This document shows positions 25,138 through 40,100 of a DNA stretch of 64,000 nucleotides, in pieces. Position 1 is the stretch's first letter. Every line of letters begins with the position of its first letter. Source of the stretch: Atopsyche davidsoni (taxonomy: Eukaryota; Arthropoda; Insecta; Trichoptera; Hydrobiosidae); assembly GCA_022113835.1 (NCBI GenBank), contig JAILWY010000002.1:12068501-12132500 (forward strand). The letters run 5' to 3'. Made by a program: the position numbers and the translations under genes. The notes below the pieces were generated by a model. That model saw only the letters and a list, made by a program, of their open reading frames with translations. It searched no databases and was not told the origin of the DNA.

Positions 25138-28100
25138 CAACCCAACCTGCGAAATCAGCCAAAAAGTATCAGGGCAGCATAATACACCGGGAGATATATA
25201 CGTGAATATTTTTTTTATTTTTTCATTTTTCGCATCTGGGATACTTGGGTTTCGCATTAGGATAGCAGCATGGCACAGGAGGTATATTTTTTTTAAAAAA
25301 ATTTTAAAATTTCAACCCAACCGTGGTTTTTCGATGAAAAGCATCAGGATCGCAGACCTGTCGAGTGGATAAATAAATATATACATAAATATTGAAAGAA
25401 ATTTTGCCGCCAAAGCCGCGAGACGGCGAGCGGGCGACGCGGGCCGCGGGCCGGCCGGCCGGCTAAGGAGACGCCGGAATGTGCGGAGGAACGCGTCGTC
25501 CGCCGCGAGCGAACCCGACCCGGCGCGCCGCGGCATCGGGCCGGGACGCGTCGGGAGCGCAGACGGCGGCAGGACGTATAGAAAATGTTGATTGTTTTCA
25601 TATTTTAATTCAATTGATGAAAAAAAATTACGTCTGCCATTATTTATATTTTTTCGCCCCGGCCGGCGGCGGTGACGTCGCGAGCGTCGGTGTCGGCGCG
25701 ACGGGAACGCGGACCGCTCCGACGGGAGACATTCCGACCGATCTTTGCGGGGGGGCGATCGATCGATTTGCGACGAACCCGGGTCTGGCGCTCGGGGGAA
25801 TCGCGACGGGAGCGCACACATTTCGACGGGAATGCAATAGTACATAGTAAATAACGTGTGCACGGGTGCGACCGACACCGCCGAACGCGATGTATGAAAT
25901 TTTATGAAAACGACGGGAATTTTCTGGAAACGCGCACCGAGCGGTCGGGTGCGTTTCGCTTCGCTCTAAGGAAGCGGGCGTTTCGATTGTATCCGGTTAT
26001 TATGTAAACAAACGTCGTTTTCATAGGGTATTCAGTCAACCCAACCTGCGAAATCAGCCAAAAAGTATCAGGGCAGCATAATACACCGGGAGATATATAC
26101 GTGAATATTTTTTTTATTTTTTCATTTTTCGCATCTGGGATACTTGGGTTTCGCATTAGGATAGCAGCATGGCACAGGAGGTATATTTTTTTTAAAAAAA
26201 TTTTAAAATTTCAACCCAACCGTGGTTTTTCGATGAAAAGCATCAGGATCGCAGACCTGTCGAGTGGATAAATAAATATATACATAAATATTGAAAGAAA
26301 TTTTGCCGCCAAAGCCGCGAGACGGCGAGCGGGCGACGCGGGCCGCGGGCCGGCCGGCCGGCTAAGGAGACGCCGGAATGTGCGGAGGAACGCGTCGTCC
26401 GCCGCGAGCGAAACGGACCCGGCGCGCCGCGGCATCGGGCCGGGACGCGTCGGGAGCGCAGACGGCGGCAGGACGTATAGAAAATGTTGATTGTTTTCAT
26501 ATTTTAATTCAATTGATGAAAAAAAATTACGTCTGCCATTATTTATATTTTTTCGCCCCGGCCGGCGGCGGTGACGTCGCGAGCGTCGGTGTCGGCGCGA
26601 CGGGAACGCGGACCGCTCCGACGGGAGACATTCCGACCGATCTTTGCGGGGGGGCGATCGATCGATTTGCGACGAACCCGGGTCTGGCGCTCGGGGGAAT
26701 CGCGACGGGAGCGCACACATTTCGACGGGAATGCAATAGTACATAGTAAATAACGTGTGCACGGGTGCGACCGACACCGCCGAACGCGATGTATGAAATT
26801 TTATGAAAACGACGGGAATTTTCTGGAAACGCGCACCGAGCGGTCGGGTGCGTTTCGCTTCGCTCTAAGGAAGCGGGCGTTTCGATTGTATCCGGTTATT
26901 ATGTAAACAAACGTCGTTTTCATAGGGTATTCAGTCAACCCAACCTGCGAAATCAGCCAAAAAGTATCAGGGCAGCATAATACACCGGGAGATATATACG
27001 TGAATATTTTTTTTATTTTTTCATTTTTCGCATCTGGGATACTTGGGTTTCGCATTAGGATAGCAGCATGGCACAGGAGGTATATTTTTTTTAAAAAAAT
27101 TTTAAAATTTCAACCCAACCGTGGTTTTTCGATGAAAAGCATCAGGATCGCAGACCTGTCGAGTGGATAAATAAATATATACATAAATATTGAAAGAAAT
27201 TTTGCCGCCAAAGCCGCGAGACGGCGAGCGGGCGACGCGGGCCGCGGGCCGGCCGGCCGGCTAAGGAGACGCCGGAATGTGCGGAGGAACGCGTCGTCCG
27301 CCGCGAGCGAACCCGACCCGGCGCGCCGCGGCATCGGGCCGGGACGCGTCGGGAGCGCAGACGGCGGCAGGACGTATAGAAAATGTTGATTGTTTTCATA
27401 TTTTAATTCAATTGATGAAAAAAAATTACGTCTGCCATTATTTATATTTTTTCGCCCCGGCCGGCGGCGGTGACGTCGCGAGCGTCGGTGTCGGCGCGAC
27501 GGGAACGCGGACCGCTCCGACGGGAGACATTCCGACCGATCTTTGCGGGGGGGCGATCGATCGATTTGCGACGAACCCGGGTCTGGCGCTCGGGGGAATC
27601 GCGACGGGAGCGCACACATTTCGACGGGAATGCAATAGTACATAGTAAATAACGTGTGCACGGGTGCGACCGACACCGCCGAACGCGATGTATGAAATTT
27701 TATGAAAACGACGGGAATTTTCTGGAAACGCGCACCGAGCGGTCGGGTGCGTTTCGCTTCGCTCTAAGGAAGCGGGCGTTTCGATTGTATCCGGTTATTA
27801 TGTAAACAAACGTCGTTTTCATAGGGTATTCAGTCAACCCAACCTGCGAAATCAGCCAAAAAGTATCAGGGCAGCATAATACACCGGGAGATATATACGT
27901 GAATATTTTTTTTATTTTTTCATTTTTCGCATCTGGGATACTTGGGTTTCGCATTAGGATAGCAGCATGGCACAGGAGGTATATTTTTTTTAAAAAAATT
28001 TTAAAATTTCAACCCAACCGTGGTTTTTCGATGAAAAGCATCAGGATCGCAGACCTGTCGAGTGGATAAATAAATATATACATAAATATTGAAAGAAATT

Positions 28101-31100
28101 TTGCCGCCAAAGCCGCGAGACGGCGAGCGGGCGACGCGGGCCGCGGGCCGGCCGGCCGGCTAAGGAGACGCCGGAATGTGCGGAGGAACGCGTCGTCCGC
28201 CGCGAGCGAACCCGACCCGGCGCGCCGCGGCATCGGGCCGGGACGCGTCGGGAGCGCAGACGGCGGCAGGACGTATAGAAAATGTTGATTGTTTTCATAT
28301 TTTAATTCAATTGATGAAAAAAAATTACGTCTGCCATTATTTATATTTTTTCGCCCCGGCCGGCGGCGGTGACGTCGCGAGCGTCGGTGTCGGCGCGACG
28401 GGAACGCGGACCGCTCCGACGGGAGACATTCCGACCGATCTTTGCGGGGGGGCGATCGATCGATTTGCGACGAACCCGGGTCTGGCGCTCGGGGGAATCG
28501 CGACGGGAGCGCACACATTTCGACGGGAATGCAATAGTACATAGTAAATAACGTGTGCACGGGTGCGACCGACACCGCCGAACGCGATGTATGAAATTTT
28601 ATGAAAACGACGGGAATTTTCTGGAAACGCGCACCGAGCGGTCGGGTGCGTTTCGCTTCGCTCTAAGGAAGCGGGCGTTTCGATTGTATCCGGTTATTAT
28701 GTAAACAAACGTCGTTTTCATAGGGTATTCAGTCAACCCAACCTGCGAAATCAGCCAAAAAGTATCAGGGCAGCATAATACACCGGGAGATATATACGTG
28801 AATATTTTTTTTATTTTTTCATTTTTCGCATCTGGGATACTTGGGTTTCGCATTAGGATAGCAGCATGGCACAGGAGGTATATTTTTTTTAAAAAAATTT
28901 TAAAATTTCAACCCAACCGTGGTTTTTCGATGAAAAGCATCAGGATCGCAGACCTGTCGAGTGGATAAATAAATATATACATAAATATTGAAAGAAATTT
29001 TGCCGCCAAAGCCGCGAGACGGCGAGCGGGCGACGCGGGCCGCGGGCCGGCCGGCCGGCTAAGGAGACGCCGGAATGTGCGGAGGAACGCGTCGTCCGCC
29101 GCGAGCGAACCCGACCCGGCGCGCCGCGGCATCGGGCCGGGACGCGTCGGGAGCGCAGACGGCGGCAGGACGTATAGAAAATGTTGATTGTTTTCATATT
29201 TTAATTCAATTGATGAAAAAAAATTACGTCTGCCATTATTTATATTTTTTCGCCCCGGCCGGCGGCGGTGACGTCGCGAGCGTCGGTGTCGGCGCGACGG
29301 GAACGCGGACCGCTCCGACGGGAGACATTCCGACCGATCTTTGCGGGGGGGCGATCGATCGATTTGCGACGAACCCGGGTCTGGCGCTCGGGGGAATCGC
29401 GACGGGAGCGCACACATTTCGACGGGAATGCAATAGTACATAGTAAATAACGTGTGCACGGGTGCGACCGACACCGCCGAACGCGATGTATGAAATTTTA
29501 TGAAAACGACGGGAATTTTCTGGAAACGCGCACCGAGCGGTCGGGTGCGTTTCGCTTCGCTCTAAGGAAGCGGGCGTTTCGATTGTATCCGGTTATTATG
29601 TAAACAAACGTCGTTTTCATAGGGTATTCAGTCAACCCAACCTGCGAAATCAGCCAAAAAGTATCAGGGCAGCATAATACACCGGGAGATATATACGTGA
29701 ATATTTTTTTTATTTTTTCATTTTTCGCATCTGGGATACTTGGGTTTCGCATTAGGATAGCAGCATGGCACAGGAGGTATATTTTTTTTAAAAAAATTTT
29801 AAAATTTCAACCCAACCGTGGTTTTTCGATGAAAAGCATCAGGATCGCAGACCTGTCGAGTGGATAAATAAATATATACATAAATATTGAAAGAAATTTT
29901 GCCGCCAAAGCCGCGAGACGGCGAGCGGGCGACGCGGGCCGCGGGCCGGCCGGCCGGCTAAGGAGACGCCGGAATGTGCGGAGGAACGCGTCGTCCGCCG
30001 CGAGCGAAACGGACCCGGCGCGCCGCGGCATCGGGCCGGGACGCGTCGGGAGCGCAGACGGCGGCAGGACGTATAGAAAATGTTGATTGTTTTCATATTT
30101 TAATTCAATTGATGAAAAAAAATTACGTCTGCCATTATTTATATTTTTTCGCCCCGGCCGGCGGCGGTGACGTCGCGAGCGTCGGTGTCGGCGCGACGGG
30201 AACGCGGACCGCTCCGACGGGAGACATTCCGACCGATCTTTGCGGGGGGGCGATCGATCGATTTGCGACGAACCCGGGTCTGGCGCTCGGGGGAATCGCG
30301 ACGGGAGCGCACACATTTCGACGGGAATGCAATAGTACATAGTAAATAACGTGTGCACGGGTGCGACCGACACCGCCGAACGCGATGTATGAAATTTTAT
30401 GAAAACGACGGGAATTTTCTGGAAACGCGCACCGAGCGGTCGGGTGCGTTTCGCTTCGCTCTAAGGAAGCGGGCGTTTCGATTGTATCCGGTTATTATGT
30501 AAACAAACGTCGTTTTCATAGGGTATTCAGTCAACCCAACCTGCGAAATCAGCCAAAAAGTATCAGGGCAGCATAATACACCGGGAGATATATACGTGAA
30601 TATTTTTTTTATTTTTTCATTTTTCGCATCTGGGATACTTGGGTTTCGCATTAGGATAGCAGCATGGCACAGGAGGTATATTTTTTTTAAAAAAATTTTA
30701 AAATTTCAACCCAACCGTGGTTTTTCGATGAAAAGCATCAGGATCGCAGACCTGTCGAGTGGATAAATAAATATATACATAAATATTGAAAGAAATTTTG
30801 CCGCCAAAGCCGCGAGACGGCGAGCGGGCGACGCGGGCCGCGGGCCGGCCGGCCGGCTAAGGAGACGCCGGAATGTGCGGAGGAACGCGTCGTCCGCCGC
30901 GAGCGAACCCGACCCGGCGCGCCGCGGCATCGGGCCGGGACGCGTCGGGAGCGCAGACGGCGGCAGGACGTATAGAAAATGTTGATTGTTTTCATATTTT
31001 AATTCAATTGATGAAAAAAAATTACGTCTGCCATTATTTATATTTTTTCGCCCCGGCCGGCGGCGGTGACGTCGCGAGCGTCGGTGTCGGCGCGACGGGA

Positions 31101-34100
31101 ACGCGGACCGCTCCGACGGGAGACATTCCGACCGATCTTTGCGGGGGGGCGATCGATCGATTTGCGACGAACCCGGGTCTGGCGCTCGGGGGAATCGCGA
31201 CGGGAGCGCACACATTTCGACGGGAATGCAATAGTACATAGTAAATAACGTGTGCACGGGTGCGACCGACACCGCCGAACGCGATGTATGAAATTTTATG
31301 AAAACGACGGGAATTTTCTGGAAACGCGCACCGAGCGGTCGGGTGCGTTTCGCTTCGCTCTAAGGAAGCGGGCGTTTCGATTGTATCCGGTTATTATGTA
31401 AACAAACGTCGTTTTCATAGGGTATTCAGTCAACCCAACCTGCGAAATCAGCCAAAAAGTATCAGGGCAGCATAATACACCGGGAGATATATACGTGAAT
31501 ATTTTTTTTATTTTTTCATTTTTCGCATCTGGGATACTTGGGTTTCGCATTAGGATAGCAGCATGGCACAGGAGGTATATTTTTTTTAAAAAAATTTTAA
31601 AATTTCAACCCAACCGTGGTTTTTCGATGAAAAGCATCAGGATCGCAGACCTGTCGAGTGGATAAATAAATATATACATAAATATTGAAAGAAATTTTGC
31701 CGCCAAAGCCGCGAGACGGCGAGCGGGCGACGCGGGCCGCGGGCCGGCCGGCCGGCTAAGGAGACGCCGGAATGTGCGGAGGAACGCGTCGTCCGCCGCG
31801 AGCGAACCCGACCCGGCGCGCCGCGGCATCGGGCCGGGACGCGTCGGGAGCGCAGACGGCGGCAGGACGTATAGAAAATGTTGATTGTTTTCATATTTTA
31901 ATTCAATTGATGAAAAAAAATTACGTCTGCCATTATTTATATTTTTTCGCCCCGGCCGGCGGCGGTGACGTCGCGAGCGTCGGTGTCGGCGCGACGGGAA
32001 CGCGGACCGCTCCGACGGGAGACATTCCGACCGATCTTTGCGGGGGGGCGATCGATCGATTTGCGACGAACCCGGGTCTGGCGCTCGGGGGAATCGCGAC
32101 GGGAGCGCACACATTTCGACGGGAATGCAATAGTACATAGTAAATAACGTGTGCACGGGTGCGACCGACACCGCCGAACGCGATGTATGAAATTTTATGA
32201 AAACGACGGGAATTTTCTGGAAACGCGCACCGAGCGGTCGGGTGCGTTTCGCTTCGCTCTAAGGAAGCGGGCGTTTCGATTGTATCCGGTTATTATGTAA
32301 ACAAACGTCGTTTTCATAGGGTATTCAGTCAACCCAACCTGCGAAATCAGCCAAAAAGTATCAGGGCAGCATAATACACCGGGAGATATATACGTGAATA
32401 TTTTTTTTATTTTTTCATTTTTCGCATCTGGGATACTTGGGTTTCGCATTAGGATAGCAGCATGGCACAGGAGGTATATTTTTTTTAAAAAAATTTTAAA
32501 ATTTCAACCCAACCGTGGTTTTTCGATGAAAAGCATCAGGATCGCAGACCTGTCGAGTGGATAAATAAATATATACATAAATATTGAAAGAAATTTTGCC
32601 GCCAAAGCCGCGAGACGGCGAGCGGGCGACGCGGGCCGCGGGCCGGCCGGCCGGCTAAGGAGACGCCGGAATGTGCGGAGGAACGCGTCGTCCGCCGCGA
32701 GCGAAACGGACCCGGCGCGCCGCGGCATCGGGCCGGGACGCGTCGGGAGCGCAGACGGCGGCAGGACGTATAGAAAATGTTGATTGTTTTCATATTTTAA
32801 TTCAATTGATGAAAAAAAATTACGTCTGCCATTATTTATATTTTTTCGCCCCGGCCGGCGGCGGTGACGTCGCGAGCGTCGGTGTCGGCGCGACGGGAAC
32901 GCGGACCGCTCCGACGGGAGACATTCCGACCGATCTTTGCGGGGGGGCGATCGATCGATTTGCGACGAACCCGGGTCTGGCGCTCGGGGGAATCGCGACG
33001 GGAGCGCACACATTTCGACGGGAATGCAATAGTACATAGTAAATAACGTGTGCACGGGTGCGACCGACACCGCCGAACGCGATGTATGAAATTTTATGAA
33101 AACGACGGGAATTTTCTGGAAACGCGCACCGAGCGGTCGGGTGCGTTTCGCTTCGCTCTAAGGAAGCGGGCGTTTCGATTGTATCCGGTTATTATGTAAA
33201 CAAACGTCGTTTTCATAGGGTATTCAGTCAACCCAACCTGCGAAATCAGCCAAAAAGTATCAGGGCAGCATAATACACCGGGAGATATATACGTGAATAT
33301 TTTTTTTATTTTTTCATTTTTCGCATCTGGGATACTTGGGTTTCGCATTAGGATAGCAGCATGGCACAGGAGGTATATTTTTTTTAAAAAAATTTTAAAA
33401 TTTCAACCCAACCGTGGTTTTTCGATGAAAAGCATCAGGATCGCAGACCTGTCGAGTGGATAAATAAATATATACATAAATATTGAAAGAAATTTTGCCG
33501 CCAAAGCCGCGAGACGGCGAGCGGGCGACGCGGGCCGCGGGCCGGCCGGCCGGCTAAGGAGACGCCGGAATGTGCGGAGGAACGCGTCGTCCGCCGCGAG
33601 CGAACCCGACCCGGCGCGCCGCGGCATCGGGCCGGGACGCGTCGGGAGCGCAGACGGCGGCAGGACGTATAGAAAATGTTGATTGTTTTCATATTTTAAT
33701 TCAATTGATGAAAAAAAATTACGTCTGCCATTATTTATATTTTTTCGCCCCGGCCGGCGGCGGTGACGTCGCGAGCGTCGGTGTCGGCGCGACGGGAACG
33801 CGGACCGCTCCGACGGGAGACATTCCGACCGATCTTTGCGGGGGGGCGATCGATCGATTTGCGACGAACCCGGGTCTGGCGCTCGGGGGAATCGCGACGG
33901 GAGCGCACACATTTCGACGGGAATGCAATAGTACATAGTAAATAACGTGTGCACGGGTGCGACCGACACCGCCGAACGCGATGTATGAAATTTTATGAAA
34001 ACGACGGGAATTTTCTGGAAACGCGCACCGAGCGGTCGGGTGCGTTTCGCTTCGCTCTAAGGAAGCGGGCGTTTCGATTGTATCCGGTTATTATGTAAAC

Positions 34101-34127
34101 AAACGTCGTTTTCATAGGGTATTCAGT
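25138..34127. repeat. Copies 29-38, 899 bp, with C377A/C379G in copies 30, 34 and 37
   Basis: Ten full-length copies. The linked pair C377A/C379G occurs in copies 30 (from 26037), 34 (from 29633) and 37 (from 32330). Together with copy 27 on the left and copies 41 and 44 on the right these fall at alternating intervals of three and four copies. The other seven copies look like the consensus. Confidence 0.93.
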
Positions 34128-37100
34128 CAACCCAACCTGCGAAATCAGCCAAAAAGTATCAGGGCAGCATAATACACCGGGAGATATATACGTGAATATT
34201 TTTTTTATTTTTTCATTTTTCGCATCTGGGATACTTGGGTTTCGCATTAGGATAGCAGCATGGCACAGGAGGTATATTTTTTTTAAAAAAATTTTAAAAT
34301 TTCAACCCAACCGTGGTTTTTCGATGAAAAGCATCAGGATCGCAGACCTGTCGAGTGGATAAATAAATATATACATAAATATTGAAAGAAATTTTGCCGC
34401 CAAAGCCGCGAGACGGCGAGCGGGCGACGCGGGCCGCGGGCCGGCCGGCCGGCTAAGGAGACGCCGGAATGTGCGGAGGAACGCGTCGTCCGCCGCGAGC
34501 GAACCCGACCCGGCGCGCCGCGGCATCGGGCCGGGACGCGTCGGGAGCGCAGACGGCGGCAGGACGTATAGAAAATGTCGATTGTTTTCATATTTTAATT
34601 CAATTGATGAAAAAAAATTACGTCTGCCATTATTTATATTTTTTCGCCCCGGCCGGCGGCGGTGACGTCGCGAGCGTCGGTGTCGGCGCGACGGGAACGC
34701 GGACCGCTCCGACGGGAGACATTCCGACCGATCTTTGCGGGGGGGCGATCGATCGATTTGCGACGAACCCGGGTCTGGCGCTCGGGGGAATCGCGACGGG
34801 AGCGCACACATTTCGACGGGAATGCAATAGTACATAGTAAATAACGTGTGCACGGGTGCGACCGACACCGCCGAACGCGATGTATGAAATTTTATGAAAA
34901 CGACGGGAATTTTCTGGAAACGCGCACCGAGCGGTCGGGTGCGTTTCGCTTCGCTCTAAGGAAGCGGGCGTTTCGATTGTATCCGGTTATTATGTAAACA
35001 AACGTCGTTTTCATAGGGTATTCAGTCAACCCAACCTGCGAAATCAGCCAAAAAGTATCAGGGCAGCATAATACACCGGGAGATATATACGTGAATATTT
35101 TTTTTATTTTTTCATTTTTCGCATCTGGGATACTTGGGTTTCGCATTAGGATAGCAGCATGGCACAGGAGGTATATTTTTTTTAAAAAAATTTTAAAATT
35201 TCAACCCAACCGTGGTTTTTCGATGAAAAGCATCAGGATCGCAGACCTGTCGAGTGGATAAATAAATATATACATAAATATTGAAAGAAATTTTGCCGCC
35301 AAAGCCGCGAGACGGCGAGCGGGCGACGCGGGCCGCGGGCCGGCCGGCCGGCTAAGGAGACGCCGGAATGTGCGGAGGAACGCGTCGTCCGCCGCGAGCG
35401 AACCCGACCCGGCGCGCCGCGGCATCGGGCCGGGACGCGTCGGGAGCGCAGACGGCGGCAGGACGTATAGAAAATGTCGATTGTTTTCATATTTTAATTC
35501 AATTGATGAAAAAAAATTACGTCTGCCATTATTTATATTTTTTCGCCCCGGCCGGCGGCGGTGACGTCGCGAGCGTCGGTGTCGGCGCGACGGGAACGCG
35601 GACCGCTCCGACGGGAGACATTCCGACCGATCTTTGCGGGGGGGCGATCGATCGATTTGCGACGAACCCGGGTCTGGCGCTCGGGGGAATCGCGACGGGA
35701 GCGCACACATTTCGACGGGAATGCAATAGTACATAGTAAATAACGTGTGCACGGGTGCGACCGACACCGCCGAACGCGATGTATGAAATTTTATGAAAAC
35801 GACGGGAATTTTCTGGAAACGCGCACCGAGCGGTCGGGTGCGTTTCGCTTCGCTCTAAGGAAGCGGGCGTTTCGATTGTATCCGGTTATTATGTAAACAA
35901 ACGTCGTTTTCATAGGGTATTCAGTCAACCCAACCTGCGAAATCAGCCAAAAAGTATCAGGGCAGCATAATACACCGGGAGATATATACGTGAATATTTT
36001 TTTTATTTTTTCATTTTTCGCATCTGGGATACTTGGGTTTCGCATTAGGATAGCAGCATGGCACAGGAGGTATATTTTTTTTAAAAAAATTTTAAAATTT
36101 CAACCCAACCGTGGTTTTTCGATGAAAAGCATCAGGATCGCAGACCTGTCGAGTGGATAAATAAATATATACATAAATATTGAAAGAAATTTTGCCGCCA
36201 AAGCCGCGAGACGGCGAGCGGGCGACGCGGGCCGCGGGCCGGCCGGCCGGCTAAGGAGACGCCGGAATGTGCGGAGGAACGCGTCGTCCGCCGCGAGCGA
36301 AACGGACCCGGCGCGCCGCGGCATCGGGCCGGGACGCGTCGGGAGCGCAGACGGCGGCAGGACGTATAGAAAATGTTGATTGTTTTCATATTTTAATTCA
36401 ATTGATGAAAAAAAATTACGTCTGCCATTATTTATATTTTTTCGCCCCGGCCGGCGGCGGTGACGTCGCGAGCGTCGGTGTCGGCGCGACGGGAACGCGG
36501 ACCGCTCCGACGGGAGACATTCCGACCGATCTTTGCGGGGGGGCGATCGATCGATTTGCGACGAACCCGGGTCTGGCGCTCGGGGGAATCGCGACGGGAG
36601 CGCACACATTTCGACGGGAATGCAATAGTACATAGTAAATAACGTGTGCACGGGTGCGACCGACACCGCCGAACGCGATGTATGAAATTTTATGAAAACG
36701 ACGGGAATTTTCTGGAAACGCGCACCGAGCGGTCGGGTGCGTTTCGCTTCGCTCTAAGGAAGCGGGCGTTTCGATTGTATCCGGTTATTATGTAAACAAA
36801 CGTCGTTTTCATAGGGTATTCAGTCAACCCAACCTGCGAAATCAGCCAAAAAGTATCAGGGCAGCATAATACACCGGGAGATATATACGTGAATATTTTA
36901 TTTATTTTTTCATTTTTCGCATCTGGGATACTTGGGTTTCGCATTAGGATAGCAGCATGGCACAGGAGGTATATTTTTTTTAAAAAAATTTTAAAATTTC
37001 AACCCAACCGTGGTTTTTCGATGAAAAGCATCAGGATCGCAGACCTGTCGAGTGGATAAATAAATATATACATAAATATTGAAAGAAATTTTGCCGCCAA

Positions 37101-40100
37101 AGCCGCGAGACGGCGAGCGGGCGACGCGGGCCGCGGGCCGGCCGGCCGGCTAAGGAGACGCCGGAATGTGCGGAGGAACGCGTCGTCCGCCGCGAGCGAA
37201 ACGGACCCGGCGCGCCGCGGCATCGGGCCGGGACGCGTCGGGAGCGCAGACGGCGGCAGGACGTATAGAAAATGTTGATTGTTTTCATATTTTAATTCAA
37301 TTGATGAAAAAAAATTACGTCTGCCATTATTTATATTTTTTCGCCCCGGCCGGCGGCGGTGACGTCGCGAGCGTCGGTGTCGGCGCGACGGGAACGCGGA
37401 CCGCTCCGACGGGAGACATTCCGACCGATCTTTGCGGGGGGGCGATCGATCGATTTGCGACGAACCCGGGTCTGGCGCTCGGGGGAATCGCGACGGGAGC
37501 GCACACATTTCGACGGGAATGCAATAGTACATAGTAAATAACGTGTGCACGGGTGCGACCGACACCGCCGAACGCGATGTATGAAATTTTATGAAAACGA
37601 CGGGAATTTTCTGGAAACGCGCACCGAGCGGTCGGGTGCGTTTCGCTTCGCTCTAAGGAAGCGGGCGTTTCGATTGTATCCGGTTATTATGTAAACAAAC
37701 GTCGTTTTCATAGGGTATTCAGTCAACCCAACCTGCGAAATCAGCCAAAAAGTATCAGGGCAGCATAATACACCGGGAGATATATACGTGAATATTTTAT
37801 TTATTTTTTCATTTTTCGCATCTGGGATACTTGGGTTTCGCATTAGGATAGCAGCATGGCACAGGAGGTATATTTTTTTTAAAAAAATTTTAAAATTTCA
37901 ACCCAACCGTGGTTTTTCGATGAAAAGCATCAGGATCGCAGACCTGTCGAGTGGATAAATAAATATATACATAAATATTGAAAGAAATTTTGCCGCCAAA
38001 GCCGCGAGACGGCGAGCGGGCGACGCGGGCCGCGGGCCGGCCGGCCGGCTAAGGAGACGCCGGAATGTGCGGAGGAACGCGTCGTCCGCCGCGAGCGAAC
38101 CCGACCCGGCGCGCCGCGGCATCGGGCCGGGACGCGTCGGGAGCGCAGACGGCGGCAGGACGTATAGAAAATGTTGATTGTTTTCATATTTTAATTCAAT
38201 TGATGAAAAAAAATTACGTCTGCCATTATTTATATTTTTTCGCCCCGGCCGGCGGCGGTGACGTCGCGAGCGTCGGTGTCGGCGCGACGGGAACGCGGAC
38301 CGCTCCGACGGGAGACATTCCGACCGATCTTTGCGGGGGGGCGATCGATCGATTTGCGACGAACCCGGGTCTGGCGCTCGGGGGAATCGCGACGGGAGCG
38401 CACACATTTCGACGGGAATGCAATAGTACATAGTAAATAACGTGTGCACGGGTGCGACCGACACCGCCGAACGCGATGTATGAAATTTTATGAAAACGAC
38501 GGGAATTTTCTGGAAACGCGCACCGAGCGGTCGGGTGCGTTTCGCTTCGCTCTAAGGAAGCGGGCGTTTCGATTGTATCCGGTTATTATGTAAACAAACG
38601 TCGTTTTCATAGGGTATTCAGTCAACCCAACCTGCGAAATCAGCCAAAAAGTATCAGGGCAGCATAATACACCGGGAGATATATACGTGAATATTTTTTT
38701 TATTTTTTCATTTTTCGCATCTGGGATACTTGGGTTTCGCATTAGGATAGCAGCATGGCACAGGAGGTATATTTTTTTTAAAAAAATTTTAAAATTTCAA
38801 CCCAACCGTGGTTTTTCGATGAAAAGCATCAGGATCGCAGACCTGTCGAGTGGATAAATAAATATATACATAAATATTGAAAGAAATTTTGCCGCCAAAG
38901 CCGCGAGACGGCGAGCGGGCGACGCGGGCCGCGGGCCGGCCGGCCGGCTAAGGAGACGCCGGAATGTGCGGAGGAACGCGTCGTCCGCCGCGAGCGAAAC
39001 GGACCCGGCGCGCCGCGGCATCGGGCCGGGACGCGTCGGGAGCGCAGACGGCGGCAGGACGTATAGAAAATGTTGATTGTTTTCATATTTTAATTCAATT
39101 GATGAAAAAAAATTACGTCTGCCATTATTTATATTTTTTCGCCCCGGCCGGCGGCGGTGACGTCGCGAGCGTCGGTGTCGGCGCGACGGGAACGCGGACC
39201 GCTCCGACGGGAGACATTCCGACCGATCTTTGCGGGGGGGCGATCGATCGATTTGCGACGAACCCGGGTCTGGCGCTCGGGGGAATCGCGACGGGAGCGC
39301 ACACATTTCGACGGGAATGCAATAGTACATAGTAAATAACGTGTGCACGGGTGCGACCGACACCGCCGAACGCGATGTATGAAATTTTATGAAAACGACG
39401 GGAATTTTCTGGAAACGCGCACCGAGCGGTCGGGTGCGTTTCGCTTCGCTCTAAGGAAGCGGGCGTTTCGATTGTATCCGGTTATTATGTAAACAAACGT
39501 CGTTTTCATAGGGTATTCAGTCAACCCAACCTGCGAAATCAGCCAAAAAGTATCAGGGCAGCATAATACACCGGGAGATATATACGTGAATATTTTTTTT
39601 ATTTTTTCATTTTTCGCATCTGGGATACTTGGGTTTCGCATTAGGATAGCAGCATGGCACAGGAGGTATATTTTTTTTAAAAAAATTTTAAAATTTCAAC
39701 CCAACCGTGGTTTTTCGATGAAAAGCATCAGGATCGCAGACCTGTCGAGTGGATAAATAAATATATACATAAATATTGAAAGAAATTTTGCCGCCAAAGC
39801 CGCGAGACGGCGAGCGGGCGACGCGGGCCGCGGGCCGGCCGGCCGGCTAAGGAGACGCCGGAATGTGCGGAGGAACGCGTCGTCCGCCGCGAGCGAACCC
39901 GACCCGGCGCGCCGCGGCATCGGGCCGGGACGCGTCGGGAGCGCAGACGGCGGCAGGACGTATAGAAAATGTCGATTGTTTTCATATTTTAATTCAATTG
40001 ATGAAAAAAAATTACGTCTGCCATTATTTATATTTTTTCGCCCCGGCCGGCGGCGGTGACGTCGCGAGCGTCGGTGTCGGCGCGACGGGAACGCGGACCG

